A stretch of DNA of 64,000 nucleotides from Halomonas sp. M4R1S46 (GCF_025725685.1 NZ_CP107008.1:3472001-3536000); one strand, 5' to 3'. Numbered from the stretch's first letter, positions 8,429-17,391 are shown. A program made the numbers and translations. Notes: generated by a model from the letters alone, not told the origin.

Positions 8429-9658
8429 TCAGGTCACGGCGGCGCGAACGCTGAACCGCGGGTCCCGGTACTCGCCGCCTTCCACCACCTCGCGGAAGTG
8501 GCGGGCCGCCTGCCAGACATCCTCATGGCTCAGGTAGAGCGGCGTGAAGCCGAAGCGCAGCAGGCCCGGCTCGCGATAGTCGCCGATCACCCCGCGGGCG
8601 ATCAGCGCCTGGACGATGGCATAGCCGTGCTCGGTATCCACCAGCGATACCTGGCTGCCGCGTGCCTCCGCCGCCGGGGTGATGTCCTCGATGCCGTAGT
8701 CCGCCAGCACGTCGGCCAGGCACTCGCGGAACAGCTCGGTCAGCGCCAGGCTCTTCTCGCGCAGGGCCGGCATGTCGACGTCGGCCCACATCGCCAGGGA
8801 GGCCTCCAGGGCGCTGTAGGCCAGCGCCGAGTGGGTGCCGGTGCGAAAGCGGGTGATGTTCGCCGCCGGCGCATAGTCGGCGTCGAAGGCGAAGGGCGCG
8901 GCGTGGCCATGCCAGCCGGAGAGGGGCTGCCAGCCCTCCCCCTGGCTGTCGCGGCGGACATACAGGAAGCCCGGGGCCCCGGGACCACCGTTGAGGTACT
9001 TGTAGGTGCAGCCCACCGCATAGCGCGCCCCACTATCGTGGAGCGCCACCGGCAGGGCCCCGGCCGAATGAGCCAGGTCCCAGACGACCTCGGCGCCATG
9101 GGCGTGAACCAGCCGGGTGGTGTCCGCCATGTCGCGGCGACGGCCGGTACGGTAGTTGACCTCGCTGAGCACCACCACGGCCACGCCGTCCAGGTGCGCG
9201 GCCAGGTCGGCGCCCTCGGGCAGGACGCGGTGCTCGTGGTCGGTGAGGCGACAGAAGCCCTGGGCGATGTAGCCGTCGGTGGGGAAGTTGCCGCCCTCGC
9301 TGAGCACCACGCGTCGGCCGTCGGTCCGCTGGCCGGTGAGGTAGCCGAGCAGCTTGAAGAGGTTGAGGGTGATGTTGTCGGTGACGACCACCTCGCCCTC
9401 GCCGGCCCCGACCAAGGGGGCGAGCTTGTTGCCGAGGCGCTCCGGGGCATCGAACCAGCCCTGGTTCCAGCCCTTGATCAGCTCGTCGCGCCACTGGTCC
9501 AGGGTCGCGGCCACGGCGTCGCGGGCGGCCCCGGGCTGGGCGCCCAGGGAGTTGCCGTCGAGGTAGAGTACGCCCTCGGGCAGGGCGAAGTGCTGCTTGA
9601 AGCCCGCCAGGGGGTCCTGGCGGTCGAGGTCGCGAGCGTGGTCGAGGGTCACCCTCAT
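8429..9658 (-). CDS. kynU: Kynureninase
   Basis: This PLP-dependent enzyme cleaves kynurenine to anthranilate and alanine. The 409-residue protein has the family start LYLDGNSLGAQPGAA (about 31-45), the DLAHSAGALPV stretch that contacts PLP, and the Schiff-base lysine in the motif CTYKYLNGGPGAPGF. The ATG at 9658 has GGAGAA six bases upstream. It is the first gene of a three-gene kyn operon and diverges from an Lrp-type regulator. The anthranilate made here can feed the antABC-cat cluster at 20-26 kb. No tryptophan 2,3-dioxygenase gene is in the window. Confidence 0.95.
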   Translation of the reverse strand: MRVTLDHARDLDRQDPLAGFKQHFALPEGVLYLDGNSLGAQPGAARDAVAATLDQWRDELIKGWNQGWFDAPERLGNKLAPLVGAGEGEVVVTDNITLNLFKLLGYLTGQRTDGRRVVLSEGGNFPTDGYIAQGFCRLTDHEHRVLPEGADLAAHLDGVAVVVLSEVNYRTGRRRDMADTTRLVHAHGAEVVWDLAHSAGALPVALHDSGARYAVGCTYKYLNGGPGAPGFLYVRRDSQGEGWQPLSGWHGHAAPFAFDADYAPAANITRFRTGTHSALAYSALEASLAMWADVDMPALREKSLALTELFRECLADVLADYGIEDITPAAEARGSQVSLVDTEHGYAIVQALIARGVIGDYREPGLLRFGFTPLYLSHEDVWQAARHFREVVEGGEYRDPRFSVRAAVT

Positions 9659-9760
9659 GTCGAATTCTCCGTGACGTGCCGGTATGAGAAGGAGTATCGG
9701 TATTCTAGGCGGCGACGGGTGGAGAAGGGTTGCGTTCTTCGCTGTCCTGGCGCACCGTTA

Positions 9761-9775
9761 TGCAAAATCCTTGCA
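9761..9775. promoter_or_regulatory. Inverted repeat, candidate KynR operator
   Basis: TGCAA, five bases, TTGCA: a perfect inverted repeat in the 139-base space between kynU and the divergent Lrp-type regulator, 22 bases before the regulator's start. Lrp-family proteins bind short dyads of this sort and usually control the divergent operon. The role is inferred from place and symmetry only. Confidence 0.45.
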
Positions 9776-9797
9776 CAAACCCCTTACCGAAAGAAAA

Positions 9798-10268
9798 ATG
9801 CTTGCCCTGGACCGCTTCGACCTGAAGATCCTGCATGCCCTGCAGCGGGATGCTCGCCTCACCCTCGGCGCCCTCTCCGAGGCGGTGGCCCTCTCCGCCA
9901 GCCAGTGCTCGCGACGCATCGCGCGGCTCGAGCAGGAGGGGGTGATCGAGGGCTATTCGCTGCGTCTGAACCCGGCGGCCCTGGGCCTGGCGGTGACGGC
10001 CTTCATCTTCATCTCGGTGGACAAGCGGCGCATGCACACGCCCCGGGAGGCCGTCGCGGCCCTGCTGGCCCGGGAGGAGGTCATCGAGTGCCATACCGTC
10101 ACCGGCAGCCACGACTTCATCCTCAAGGTGATGGTGGAGAGCCTGGGGGCGCTGTCGCGGTTCCTCGCCGAGGCCGTGAGCCCGATGGAGGGCCTCCACG
10201 ACATCGCGACGCAGGTGGCCATGGAGTCGCTCAAGACCAACGGGCCGCTGAAGGTCGAGGCCGGATAG
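9798..10268 (+). CDS. kynR: Lrp/AsnC family regulator, probable KynR
   Basis: A 156-residue DNA-binding regulator. Residues about 5-50 form the helix-turn-helix (LDRFDLKILHALQRDARLT onwards, with SASQCSRRIARLEQEGVIEGY as recognition part), and the rest is the RAM ligand-binding domain (VTGSHDFILKVMVESL). It is divergent from kynU; in Pseudomonas aeruginosa the divergent Lrp-type KynR activates kyn genes in response to L-kynurenine, so the same role is likely. I chose the ATG at 9798 because it starts at the family's normal N-terminus; the frame is open further upstream. Confidence 0.87.
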   Translation: MLALDRFDLKILHALQRDARLTLGALSEAVALSASQCSRRIARLEQEGVIEGYSLRLNPAALGLAVTAFIFISVDKRRMHTPREAVAALLAREEVIECHTVTGSHDFILKVMVESLGALSRFLAEAVSPMEGLHDIATQVAMESLKTNGPLKVEAG

Positions 10269-10291
10269 CGACCCCGCCTCCACCTCCTTCC

Positions 10292-11707
10292 TCAGATACC
10301 CGGCAACGGATCGTCCTGGTGGCCACACAAGGGCAGATCCGGCCGCCTGGCCGACTCCGGCAGCTGACGGCGCAGGTCCTGCAGGGCGGAACGCAGCCCT
10401 TCCTCGAGCACCGGATGGTAGAAGGGCAGCAGGAGCGCTTCCTCGACCGTCACCTGGCGCTGGATCAGCCAGGCCAGCTGATGTCCCAGGTGTTCGGCGC
10501 CGGTGACCGCCATCTCGCCCCCCAGCAGGCGCCCGTCCCGGTCGGCATAGACCCGCAGGGGGCCGCCGCGGTCGTCCATGATGATCGCCCGGCCCAGCTT
10601 GCCGAAGTCGCTGCTCCCGATCAGGGCCTCACTGGGGAGCTCGTCGAAGGCCAGCCCGACCTGAGCGATCTCCGGTTCGGTGAAGACGATGGCCAGGGGC
10701 GTGCGGCGCGTCAGGCACTCGGCGTCGGGGTTCAGGGCATGGTAGGCGACCAGGCGCCCCTCGTCGGCGGCCTCGTGCATCAGCGGGATCACGTCGTTGA
10801 CGTCGCCGGCGAAGTACACCGGGGTGTCGCCGGCGCGCAGCCGGCGAGGGTCCAGCTCGGGCAGGCCGTTGCGCCCCAGCGGAAGCCCCAGCGCCTCCAG
10901 GCCGAGCGAGGCCACCCGGGGCCGTCGCCCCATGGCGGCAAGGACGGCATCCACCTCGAAGGCTTCCTCGCCGAAGCGGACCAGCACGCCGTCGTCGGTG
11001 GGCTCGGGCTCCACCTCATGCCCGGTATGCAGGTGCAGGGAGCGCCCCAGGGCCCGGCAGGCGGCGGCGTTGACCTCGGGGTCCTTGAGCCCCCCCACCC
11101 GGTCGTCCAGGCCGAAGGCATGCACCTCCACGCCCAGCATCGCCAGCGCCTGGCCGAGTTCCACGCCGATGGGGCCGAGCCCCACCACGGCGAGTCGCCT
11201 GGGCAGACGCTCGAGGTCGAACACGCTATCGCTGGTCAACAGGCGAGGACCGAGCGCCCGCCAGGTCTCGGGCACGAAGGGTGCGCTGCCGGTGGCGACG
11301 ATGATGGCGTCGGCACTGACCCGCTCGCCGTCCAGATCCAGGGTGTCGGGGCCAACGAAACGGGCCGGGGCCCGGATGTAGCGGTCGCCTCGCTTCTCCA
11401 CGGCGGCGGTCGGGCCGGCCGCGAAGCGATCGCGCAACCGGCGCACCTGGGCCAGGACGGCGGCATCGTCGATCTCGCCGAGTGGGCCGGCGACGAACCC
11501 TTCCCGCACCAGGCGCCGGGAGGCGTCCACGTCCCGGGCCAGCTTCAGCAGGGCCTTGGAAGGCATGCAGCCGACCCGGGCACAGGTGGTGCCCAGGGGA
11601 CCGGGATCCACCAGCAGGATGTCGTCGGTGGTCTCGGAGGCCTGCTTGAAGGCACTGAGCCCGGCCGTGCCGGTCCCGAGGATCACGATGCGTGCATGAC
11701 GTGTCAT
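10292..11707 (-). CDS. Dihydrolipoamide dehydrogenase-like FAD disulfide oxidoreductase
   Basis: A 471-residue flavoprotein of the pyridine nucleotide-disulfide oxidoreductase family. It has the FAD motif VILGTGTAGLSAF at the N-terminus, the redox pair Cys42/Cys47 in GTTCARVGCMPSK, a second nucleotide-binding motif VVGLGPIGVELGQA, the FAD motif VYFAGDVND, and a C-terminal dimer domain with a His-Pro dyad (FYHPVLEEGL). It is a single gene away from any 2-oxoacid dehydrogenase subunits, so it may act as a lone lipoamide dehydrogenase or a soluble disulfide reductase. It converges with kynR. Confidence 0.87.
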   Translation of the reverse strand: MTRHARIVILGTGTAGLSAFKQASETTDDILLVDPGPLGTTCARVGCMPSKALLKLARDVDASRRLVREGFVAGPLGEIDDAAVLAQVRRLRDRFAAGPTAAVEKRGDRYIRAPARFVGPDTLDLDGERVSADAIIVATGSAPFVPETWRALGPRLLTSDSVFDLERLPRRLAVVGLGPIGVELGQALAMLGVEVHAFGLDDRVGGLKDPEVNAAACRALGRSLHLHTGHEVEPEPTDDGVLVRFGEEAFEVDAVLAAMGRRPRVASLGLEALGLPLGRNGLPELDPRRLRAGDTPVYFAGDVNDVIPLMHEAADEGRLVAYHALNPDAECLTRRTPLAIVFTEPEIAQVGLAFDELPSEALIGSSDFGKLGRAIIMDDRGGPLRVYADRDGRLLGGEMAVTGAEHLGHQLAWLIQRQVTVEEALLLPFYHPVLEEGLRSALQDLRRQLPESARRPDLPLCGHQDDPLPGI

Positions 11708-12044
11708 TCCGCCCTCCTCGCCTGCTCAACCCACCGGGGCACATGATGCGCCGAGAGGAAATGCTCGCCCCCACGGCCGGCCAGGACTCGGCTGCGTCGA
11801 GCGTCCGCGACGGCAACCATGAGAACAGCATAGTGCGCCTACCCGACTCACCACCATGATGGCGATCATGAGATAGGCCCCGGGTTCACGGGTTCACGGG
11901 TTCACGGGTTCAGGGCTGAGCGTCCTGTCCCGGCCTGTACCCGTGATCCCCCGGGTGCCGATGGCAAGCCGGTTGGCCGTGACCCATACTCCAGGCAGTC
12001 CGGAGACGATACACCAGCCAGGGGAAGACCAAGAGGAGAAGGCC
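11708..12044. other. Intergenic region with a short tandem repeat
   Basis: This 337-base space lies between the start of the flavoprotein gene and the small zinc protein. The clear structure is the tandem octamer at 11882-11913; the last 40 bases carry the GAGGAGA ribosome site of the next gene. No convincing promoter hexamers or further gene were seen. Confidence 0.5.
11882..11913. repeat. Tandem octamer repeat (GGGTTCAC x4)
   Basis: Four head-to-tail copies of GGGTTCAC, the last ending in G rather than C, between two genes. It is the kind of tract that changes copy number by slippage. It is noncoding here. Confidence 0.9.
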
Positions 12045-12278
12045 ATGGGCACCTGTGACACCTGCGGCAACGGCTATGACGATTCCTTTCAGGTGATCAA
12101 GGACGGCACCGAATACACCTTCGACTGCTTCGAATGCGCGATCCACAAGCTGGCCCCCGAATGCGCCGCCTGCGGCATCCGGATCATCGGCCACGGCGTC
12201 CAGCACGGCGAGGCGCTCTACTGCTGCGGCCACTGTGCCCATGGCGCGGGCGCCAGCGGCATCGTGGATCACGCCTGA
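12045..12278 (+). CDS. Small zinc-ribbon (metallothionein-like) protein
   Basis: A 77-residue protein starting MGTCDTCGNGYDD. Four cysteine pairs or knuckles are visible: CDTC near the start, CFEC in the middle, CAAC and CCGHC in the second half, plus histidines, which fits a two-zinc LIM-like ribbon. Similar small proteins are widespread in proteobacteria and actinobacteria and have no assigned task. The start at 12045 is preceded by AAGAGGAGAAGG, a strong ribosome site; the longer open frame upstream lacks family similarity. Confidence 0.8.
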   Translation: MGTCDTCGNGYDDSFQVIKDGTEYTFDCFECAIHKLAPECAACGIRIIGHGVQHGEALYCCGHCAHGAGASGIVDHA

Positions 12279-12392
12279 TCCCCTTCCATCGGCCAGCCGG
12301 TGTGGCGGGGATAGCCTCCACCCACGGCCTGGGCGCTCGCCCGGGCCGCCGCCTCGCTGGGTTCCCGACCAGCGCGGCCCGACACGGCGGCG

Positions 12393-12767
12393 TCAGCCCT
12401 CATCGTCCAGACGCCGGAGCAGCCTGTCCCGGTACTCGCCGCGCTCGAGCAGCAGGCTCGGCTCACGTCCCCGGGATCGCAGCCGGCTGCGCAACAGGTT
12501 GAGACGGGCGCAGGCCCGGTTGCGCTCCTTGCCATGGTCCAGTCGCGCGATCAGGCTCTCCACCTCGCGGATCTCGCGCACCAGCTCCAGTTCCGGCGGC
12601 AGGAAGCCGGCGTTCTTGAGTAGCCGATAGCCGGCCCGCAGCTCCTCCGGGACCAGGCTGTCGTCGTCCAGGTGCAGCGGCTGGCCGCGGCCGGGCAGGT
12701 GGTCCAGCTCGCCGCCATCGAGCGCCTTCCGGATATGGGCTTCCGCCAGTAGATCGACCAGGGACAT
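12393..12767 (-). CDS. DUF1992 (DnaJ homologue subfamily C28-like) protein
   Basis: A 124-residue protein of the DUF1992 family. It opens with SLVDLLAEAHIRKALDGGE and the strongly conserved LPGRGQPLHLDDDSLVPEE, followed by a long charged helix (LELVREIREVESLIARL). The family is soluble and of unknown function; in eukaryotes it is a domain of DNAJC28. The start at 12767 is preceded by GGAGGGG. No operon partner is evident. Confidence 0.8.
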   Translation of the reverse strand: MSLVDLLAEAHIRKALDGGELDHLPGRGQPLHLDDDSLVPEELRAGYRLLKNAGFLPPELELVREIREVESLIARLDHGKERNRACARLNLLRSRLRSRGREPSLLLERGEYRDRLLRRLDDEG

Positions 12768-12868
12768 GCCCCTCCCTCCCTCGCGGCTGACCTGCAGGCC
12801 GCGTCTATCTCTGAGCGTAACACCGTCGCCGAGCGTTGCGACCTTACCCGGGTGCCTGGCCGGGATGC

Positions 12869-14047
12869 TCACATCAGGCTCAGCGACGCCTCGAGCAGCC
12901 GACCCTCGGCCAGGGTCTCCATCACCGAGAAGTGATGGGTGCCGGGCACGCTCGACACCTGGATGCCCTCGAGGTGCGCCCCCCAGCGCCGGGCGAGTTC
13001 CCGAGACTGCCAGTGGAATGCCGCGCTCTCCCGCTCGCCAACGGCCAGCTGCAGCCGCAAGCCGGGGTTGGGGGTGGCGAACCTCGGGCTCAGTGCCCGG
13101 GCCGTCTCGGCGTCCGGCAGGCCGAGCAGCGCCCCGAAGCTCATGTGGCGCATCGGCTCGAGCTCGAACAGCCCGCTGACCAGCAGCGCGGAGCGGATGG
13201 GATCGGACGGCATGGCGGGGTCCAGGTCCGGCCAGTCGGTGCTGACCAGGCAGGCCCCCAAGTGGCCCCCGGCGCTATGGCCGCCGACCTGGATGCGGTG
13301 CCGGTCGATGCCATAGCCCTCCGCCTGGTGCCAGAGGTGGCGCAGGGCCTCGCGCACGTCCTGGACCTGGTCGGCGATCGTGGCCTCGGGGCACAGGCGG
13401 TAGTTGAGCACGGCCAGAGCCCAGCCCGCATCCAGGTGGCCCCGTAGCAGTTGGCCGTGCTCGGCCTTGTCCATGGCCTGCCAGTAGCCGCCGTGGATGA
13501 ACACCAGCAGCGGGGCGGCCGGCCGCGAGCCGGGGAAGAAGTCGAAGCGCTGCTGCGGATCCTCGCCGTAGGCCAGGTCGCGACGGACCTCATGGTCCGC
13601 CAGGAACCGATCGCCCGCCTCCCGCCAGCGTTCGAAGATCTCCAGGTGATCGGGCACGGCCGCCCGGGCGCTATAGGCGGCGTTGATCTGGGAGGCGGTC
13701 AGGCCGTGCCAGACCGCTGGCTCGTCCGGCACCGAGTCCGGCGGCTCGCCCAGGGTCGCCACCAAGGCGATGCGGGCTCCCTGGGTCGCCTCGACGGCGA
13801 AGCCGGCCGGCTTGAAGCCGCCGAAGACCTCCCGCCAGAGCCGGTCGCAGGCCCAGGCATGAGGATTCAGCCGGCCACCCGGCGAGCGCACCGTCAGGTG
13901 GTGCAGGGCCGCCGGGGAGCGTCCCGCGCCCTTGAGCTGCCCGAGCAGGGCCACCAAGGCGTTCCGGTAGGCGGACTCGAGGTTGTCACGATGAGACTCG
14001 CAGGACTCGCCCAGCGCCGCCTCCACTACGATATGTTGTGCTGACAT
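12869..14047 (-). CDS. Fusion of a RidA-like domain and an AFMID-type alpha/beta hydrolase
   Basis: This 392-residue protein has two parts. Residues about 1-105 look like a RidA/YjgF fold: YRNALVALLGQLKGAGRSPA, then HHLTV, FGGFKPAGFAVEA and IALVATLGEPP. Residues about 120-392 are an esterase with HGGYWQ, the nucleophile elbow GGHSAGGH, and a final Asp/His set ending SVPGTHHFSV. The hydrolase half resembles the formamidase-like protein at 7636-8412. The substrate is unknown; an amide or formamide is a guess. The ATG at 14047 lies just after an AGGGG site, and a longer frame upstream is not conserved-looking. Confidence 0.75.
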   Translation of the reverse strand: MSAQHIVVEAALGESCESHRDNLESAYRNALVALLGQLKGAGRSPAALHHLTVRSPGGRLNPHAWACDRLWREVFGGFKPAGFAVEATQGARIALVATLGEPPDSVPDEPAVWHGLTASQINAAYSARAAVPDHLEIFERWREAGDRFLADHEVRRDLAYGEDPQQRFDFFPGSRPAAPLLVFIHGGYWQAMDKAEHGQLLRGHLDAGWALAVLNYRLCPEATIADQVQDVREALRHLWHQAEGYGIDRHRIQVGGHSAGGHLGACLVSTDWPDLDPAMPSDPIRSALLVSGLFELEPMRHMSFGALLGLPDAETARALSPRFATPNPGLRLQLAVGERESAAFHWQSRELARRWGAHLEGIQVSSVPGTHHFSVMETLAEGRLLEASLSLM

Positions 14048-14115
14048 CGAGCTTTCCCCTCTCAATCTCCTGGCTGTCAACCAGGCGGAGCGATGAAGAC
14101 CAGTCAACTCCAGCG

Positions 14116-14147
14116 AAATAAAAAAGTGCCAACCTCATGGCTGGCAC
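14116..14147 (-). terminator. Rho-independent terminator of the porin gene
   Basis: Read on the minus strand, a nine-base-pair stem with one G-U pair (GTGCCAGCC / GGTTGGCAC, loop ATGA) is followed directly by TTTTTTATTT. It lies 73 bases beyond the porin stop, which makes it the transcription end of that gene. Confidence 0.85.
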
Positions 14148-14219
14148 AAAGCAAGCAATATCCCCAAGGATTAAAGGGACACACTCAGGGCATAGAACGT
14201 TATCTGTCAGCTCATGCCA

Positions 14220-15431
14220 TTAGAAATGAAAGAGCGCGCTAGCCTGGATACGGTTCGCATCGATGCTTTCACCATCCAGCCGCTCGAGATTGGTGTACTG
14301 ATATTCCACACCGACCGCCAGCTGCTCGTTGATATCCCAGATAAGGTTCGCGTAAGAGAACTGGATGCTATCGGCAAATTCCTGGAGACCGGCCACGTTC
14401 TCCGGGAGATCTTGCGTAACATAGGAGCTGCCGATGGCACTCGACCAACCATCTTCCCAGCGATACTCCAGGGACAGGCCATAGCTCTGAAAGTCGACAC
14501 TCTCGAGCTTGTCACCCAGAATAATGGCATCGGGGGTGCGCATCGCCTCGGCCCCCTCGGGGATCACATTGAGATAGTTGCCCAGGCCGGTGCCCACCAT
14601 GGTGTTACCTTTCAGCACCAGACGACTGCCAAGGGGGAGGGCGCCCCGAGCCGCGACCCCATACCCCAGGGTGCTGTCGTCGGTGTTGGCGAGATACTCA
14701 TTGGTCGCCAGCTCACGTACGACCCCTGAAATGCCGAAGCTATGGCCGTACTGATAGCGCACCGTCAGATCAGGGAGACGTGACTCTGACGAGGCGGGAA
14801 CGCCCGCGTCGGAGACGAGCGGCGTATCGGAATCTTCCAGCGCCACGGCGAAGAAACCGTCATCCCCGCGCAGCGTATAGCGCACCTGAGGCTGGCGCTC
14901 GAAGGTATAGCCCAGGGGGTTCCCCAGCTTGAGGGTGCGTGGCGAGCCGACCATCTGCATGAAGTTGCTCCATGTCTTGCCCGCCAGGAAACCACCATAC
15001 TCCCCATAAGCATGACGCAGATTGAAGGACTCGTCAGGAATGAAGTGCCCTTCCACATAGGTCTTGATAGTGCCGTGTTCCGTGTGGGTCTGCGTCCGGA
15101 AGTTGAGCCGGCTCTCGGCGGCCGTGAAAGTCGTCCTCCCAGTGGTCTTGTTGTTTTCATTCGCCACGGAGAACGGATCTGTCACCAGCCACTGGTCATA
15201 ATCAAAGTCATACAGGGCATCTAGCTTGATATAGCCGCCGAAGGCTATGTCCGTCTGCGTCCCCGGAATATTGAATGTGGAGCGGTGATTCCAGGGAGCC
15301 CCGACACGGCTCGGCTCACCGGTCACGACCGGCTGGCCGGCCGGCACCACATTGTAAGCAACTGAATTTTGAGCAAGAACCAATCCGGCCGGCAGCATGG
15401 CTGCCAGCAATATATTTTTCTTAAACTTCAT
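14220..15431 (-). CDS. DcaP-type outer-membrane porin
   Basis: A 403-residue outer-membrane beta-barrel. It begins with a signal peptide (MKFKKNILLAAMLPAGLVLA), has the DcaP/porin-like FGGYIKLDALYDFDYDQW stretch after a short plug region, alternating strands such as SRLNFRTQTHTEHGTIKTYVEG, and ends in phenylalanine as barrels do. The start at 15431 has AGGA eight bases upstream. DcaP proteins take up dicarboxylates and related anions. It lies 190 bases downstream of the exported amidohydrolase gene on the same strand, and may feed that enzyme. Its codon use is less GC-rich than the neighbours. Confidence 0.88.
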   Translation of the reverse strand: MKFKKNILLAAMLPAGLVLAQNSVAYNVVPAGQPVVTGEPSRVGAPWNHRSTFNIPGTQTDIAFGGYIKLDALYDFDYDQWLVTDPFSVANENNKTTGRTTFTAAESRLNFRTQTHTEHGTIKTYVEGHFIPDESFNLRHAYGEYGGFLAGKTWSNFMQMVGSPRTLKLGNPLGYTFERQPQVRYTLRGDDGFFAVALEDSDTPLVSDAGVPASSESRLPDLTVRYQYGHSFGISGVVRELATNEYLANTDDSTLGYGVAARGALPLGSRLVLKGNTMVGTGLGNYLNVIPEGAEAMRTPDAIILGDKLESVDFQSYGLSLEYRWEDGWSSAIGSSYVTQDLPENVAGLQEFADSIQFSYANLIWDINEQLAVGVEYQYTNLERLDGESIDANRIQASALFHF

Positions 15432-15624
15432 TAATGAATTCCTAGATTGTTTTATTGAAACACTAAGCCCAGCAAAAAACTTCTCGTTGTTACCTCTGTA
15501 CAGCACCTCCTTATTGCACGGATGAATTTTTATACCGGCATCAACAGATGGCGTCTCCCTGCTCAATCACTCATCATCATTGATGCCGGCCTACGGGCTC
15601 ACTTCCTTAGTTTGATTCCGAAGG

Positions 15625-17295
15625 CTAAGGCTGGTGTACCGCCTCTCCCGAGAAGAAGGTCCAATCGGCGGAGATCTTCCTGAGCTCTTCCGGTGCCACG
15701 GAGAGAGGGTCATCCGAGAGCACCACCATGTCGGCATACTTGCCGGGGGAGATGGAGCCGATACGATCCTCCATGCCCAACCCTTGGGCGGCCCAGATGG
15801 TATGCATCTTCAGGGACTCCAGGGGAGTGACGGCCTCCTCAGCCCCCAGCACGCCCGCAGCAGCCGTCTGGCGGGTGACCTCTACCCACATGGAGAGGAA
15901 CGGATCGAAGGGGGCCACGGGAGAGTCGGTGCCTGCCGCGGGCAACACGCCGGCATCGATATAGGTGCGGTTGGGAATGGAGCGGTGGGTGCGTTCTTCC
16001 CCCCAGAACTCCAGGAATCCAGCGCCCAGGGTATAGTTATGCGGAGCCTGAGTATGGGGTGTCACGCTCAGCTCCCGCATCAGCTCGATATCGGACGCAT
16101 TGGGGAGGTATGGGTGCTCGAGCCCCCAGCCGAGGTCGGCTAGCGAACACTCATCATTCAACTCGTTCCAGGCATTCAGGACATTGGTGATCGCCTGGCC
16201 ACCGATTGCGTGAACGGAAAGTCCCCAACCATTTTCGCAGGCATAGGCCGAGAGTCGCTCTACCTTTTCGAGGGGAGTCACCTCAATCCCCTTGAAACCG
16301 GGAATGTTCGTGTACTCTTCCCTCAGCAAGGCGGTTTCCACCCCACCATCATGGGTCACCTTCAGCCCACCCACGCGCAGGTCATCATCCCCCATACCCG
16401 GCGAGATGCCATGCTCTTCGAGCGAGGCGATGTCCTGCTCCAGAGGAGCACGCGGATTGATGGACATCATCGCCACCCCCCGCAGGCTATGCCCACCATC
16501 ATCGACGATGGCTCGCCAGGATGCCAAGTGATCCGGAGAGACATGCTGTGACCTGACGGTCGTCACCCCCTTGCTGGAGAGGGCCTGCATGGCGGCAAGA
16601 AAGTTGGACCGCACTTGCTCTTCCGAAGGAGCGGGCAGCAAGCCGGCGATTTCATTGACCTTCGAGAAGCTCTGTATCCAACCCGAGAAACGACCGCTCT
16701 CGTCACGGTCATACTTGCCACCCGGGGGATCAGCATCCTCCTCGTCGATGCCAGCGACCTCCATCGCCTTGGAGTTAATCACTGCATTGATGCCACCCCG
16801 ACGAAGGAATACCGGGTTATCGGGCGCCACCTCATCGAGTTCCTCCCGGCTGGGAAAGCGATTCTCCTCCAGTTGACTCTCATGCCAGTCCGATGCACCG
16901 ACGATCCACCCACCGTCGGAGAGCCGTTCCGCTTCCGCGGCGATCCTGCCGAGGAGAACTTGCAGGCTCCTCAGGTCGTTCGTCTGGATCTTCTGGAGGT
17001 TTTCGCCGACTTCATCGAGGTGCAGATGGGTATCGACAAGCCCGGGAATCACGGTCCTGCCATCGAGATCTATGACGCGGACCCCGTCATCCCGCAAGGC
17101 CAGCACTTCCTCGTTGCTCCCGACGGCCGACACCCGGTTGCCGGATATTGCCACGGCTTCCACGACGCCTATGGCGTCATCCATCGTGCGGACCTTGGCA
17201 TCATGCAGGATCAGATCGATATCGCTGGAGGCGGAGGCCGCCCCGATATAACCGGCTGTCAGAGCCGCGCAGGAAAGCACCTTTCTTATTCTCAT
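15625..17295 (-). CDS. Exported amidohydrolase (YtcJ-like metal-dependent hydrolase)
   Basis: A 556-residue protein with a signal peptide (about 1-23) and the amidohydrolase TIM barrel. Metal ligands are visible as DTHLHLDEVG (about 88-97), KVTHDGGVETAL, SVHAIGGQA and a late AAGTDSPVAPFDP aspartate loop. YtcJ-type enzymes act on amides or cyclic amides; the true substrate is unknown. A ribosome site AAGGAAG precedes the ATG. The gene and the porin downstream share less GC-biased codons than the flanks, which suggests that the two arrived together. Confidence 0.85.
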   Translation of the reverse strand: MRIRKVLSCAALTAGYIGAASASSDIDLILHDAKVRTMDDAIGVVEAVAISGNRVSAVGSNEEVLALRDDGVRVIDLDGRTVIPGLVDTHLHLDEVGENLQKIQTNDLRSLQVLLGRIAAEAERLSDGGWIVGASDWHESQLEENRFPSREELDEVAPDNPVFLRRGGINAVINSKAMEVAGIDEEDADPPGGKYDRDESGRFSGWIQSFSKVNEIAGLLPAPSEEQVRSNFLAAMQALSSKGVTTVRSQHVSPDHLASWRAIVDDGGHSLRGVAMMSINPRAPLEQDIASLEEHGISPGMGDDDLRVGGLKVTHDGGVETALLREEYTNIPGFKGIEVTPLEKVERLSAYACENGWGLSVHAIGGQAITNVLNAWNELNDECSLADLGWGLEHPYLPNASDIELMRELSVTPHTQAPHNYTLGAGFLEFWGEERTHRSIPNRTYIDAGVLPAAGTDSPVAPFDPFLSMWVEVTRQTAAAGVLGAEEAVTPLESLKMHTIWAAQGLGMEDRIGSISPGKYADMVVLSDDPLSVAPEELRKISADWTFFSGEAVHQP

Positions 17296-17335
17296 ACTGA
17301 AAAACTTCCTTGATCTTGTCTGATTATTGTCGAGG

Positions 17336-17391
17336 GATCCGGCCGGACGCTTGAAGCAACACCACTCCCGGTATGCTCTCCCGGCCGGATC
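17336..17391. repeat. Eleven-base inverted repeat between the TRAP and amidohydrolase genes
   Basis: GATCCGGCCGG at 17336-17346 and its exact complement CCGGCCGGATC at 17381-17391, separated by 34 bases. It sits in the 152-base space between the TRAP permease stop and the amidohydrolase start. No T-run follows, so it is not an ordinary terminator; it may be an operator or the scar of an insertion. Confidence 0.6.
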
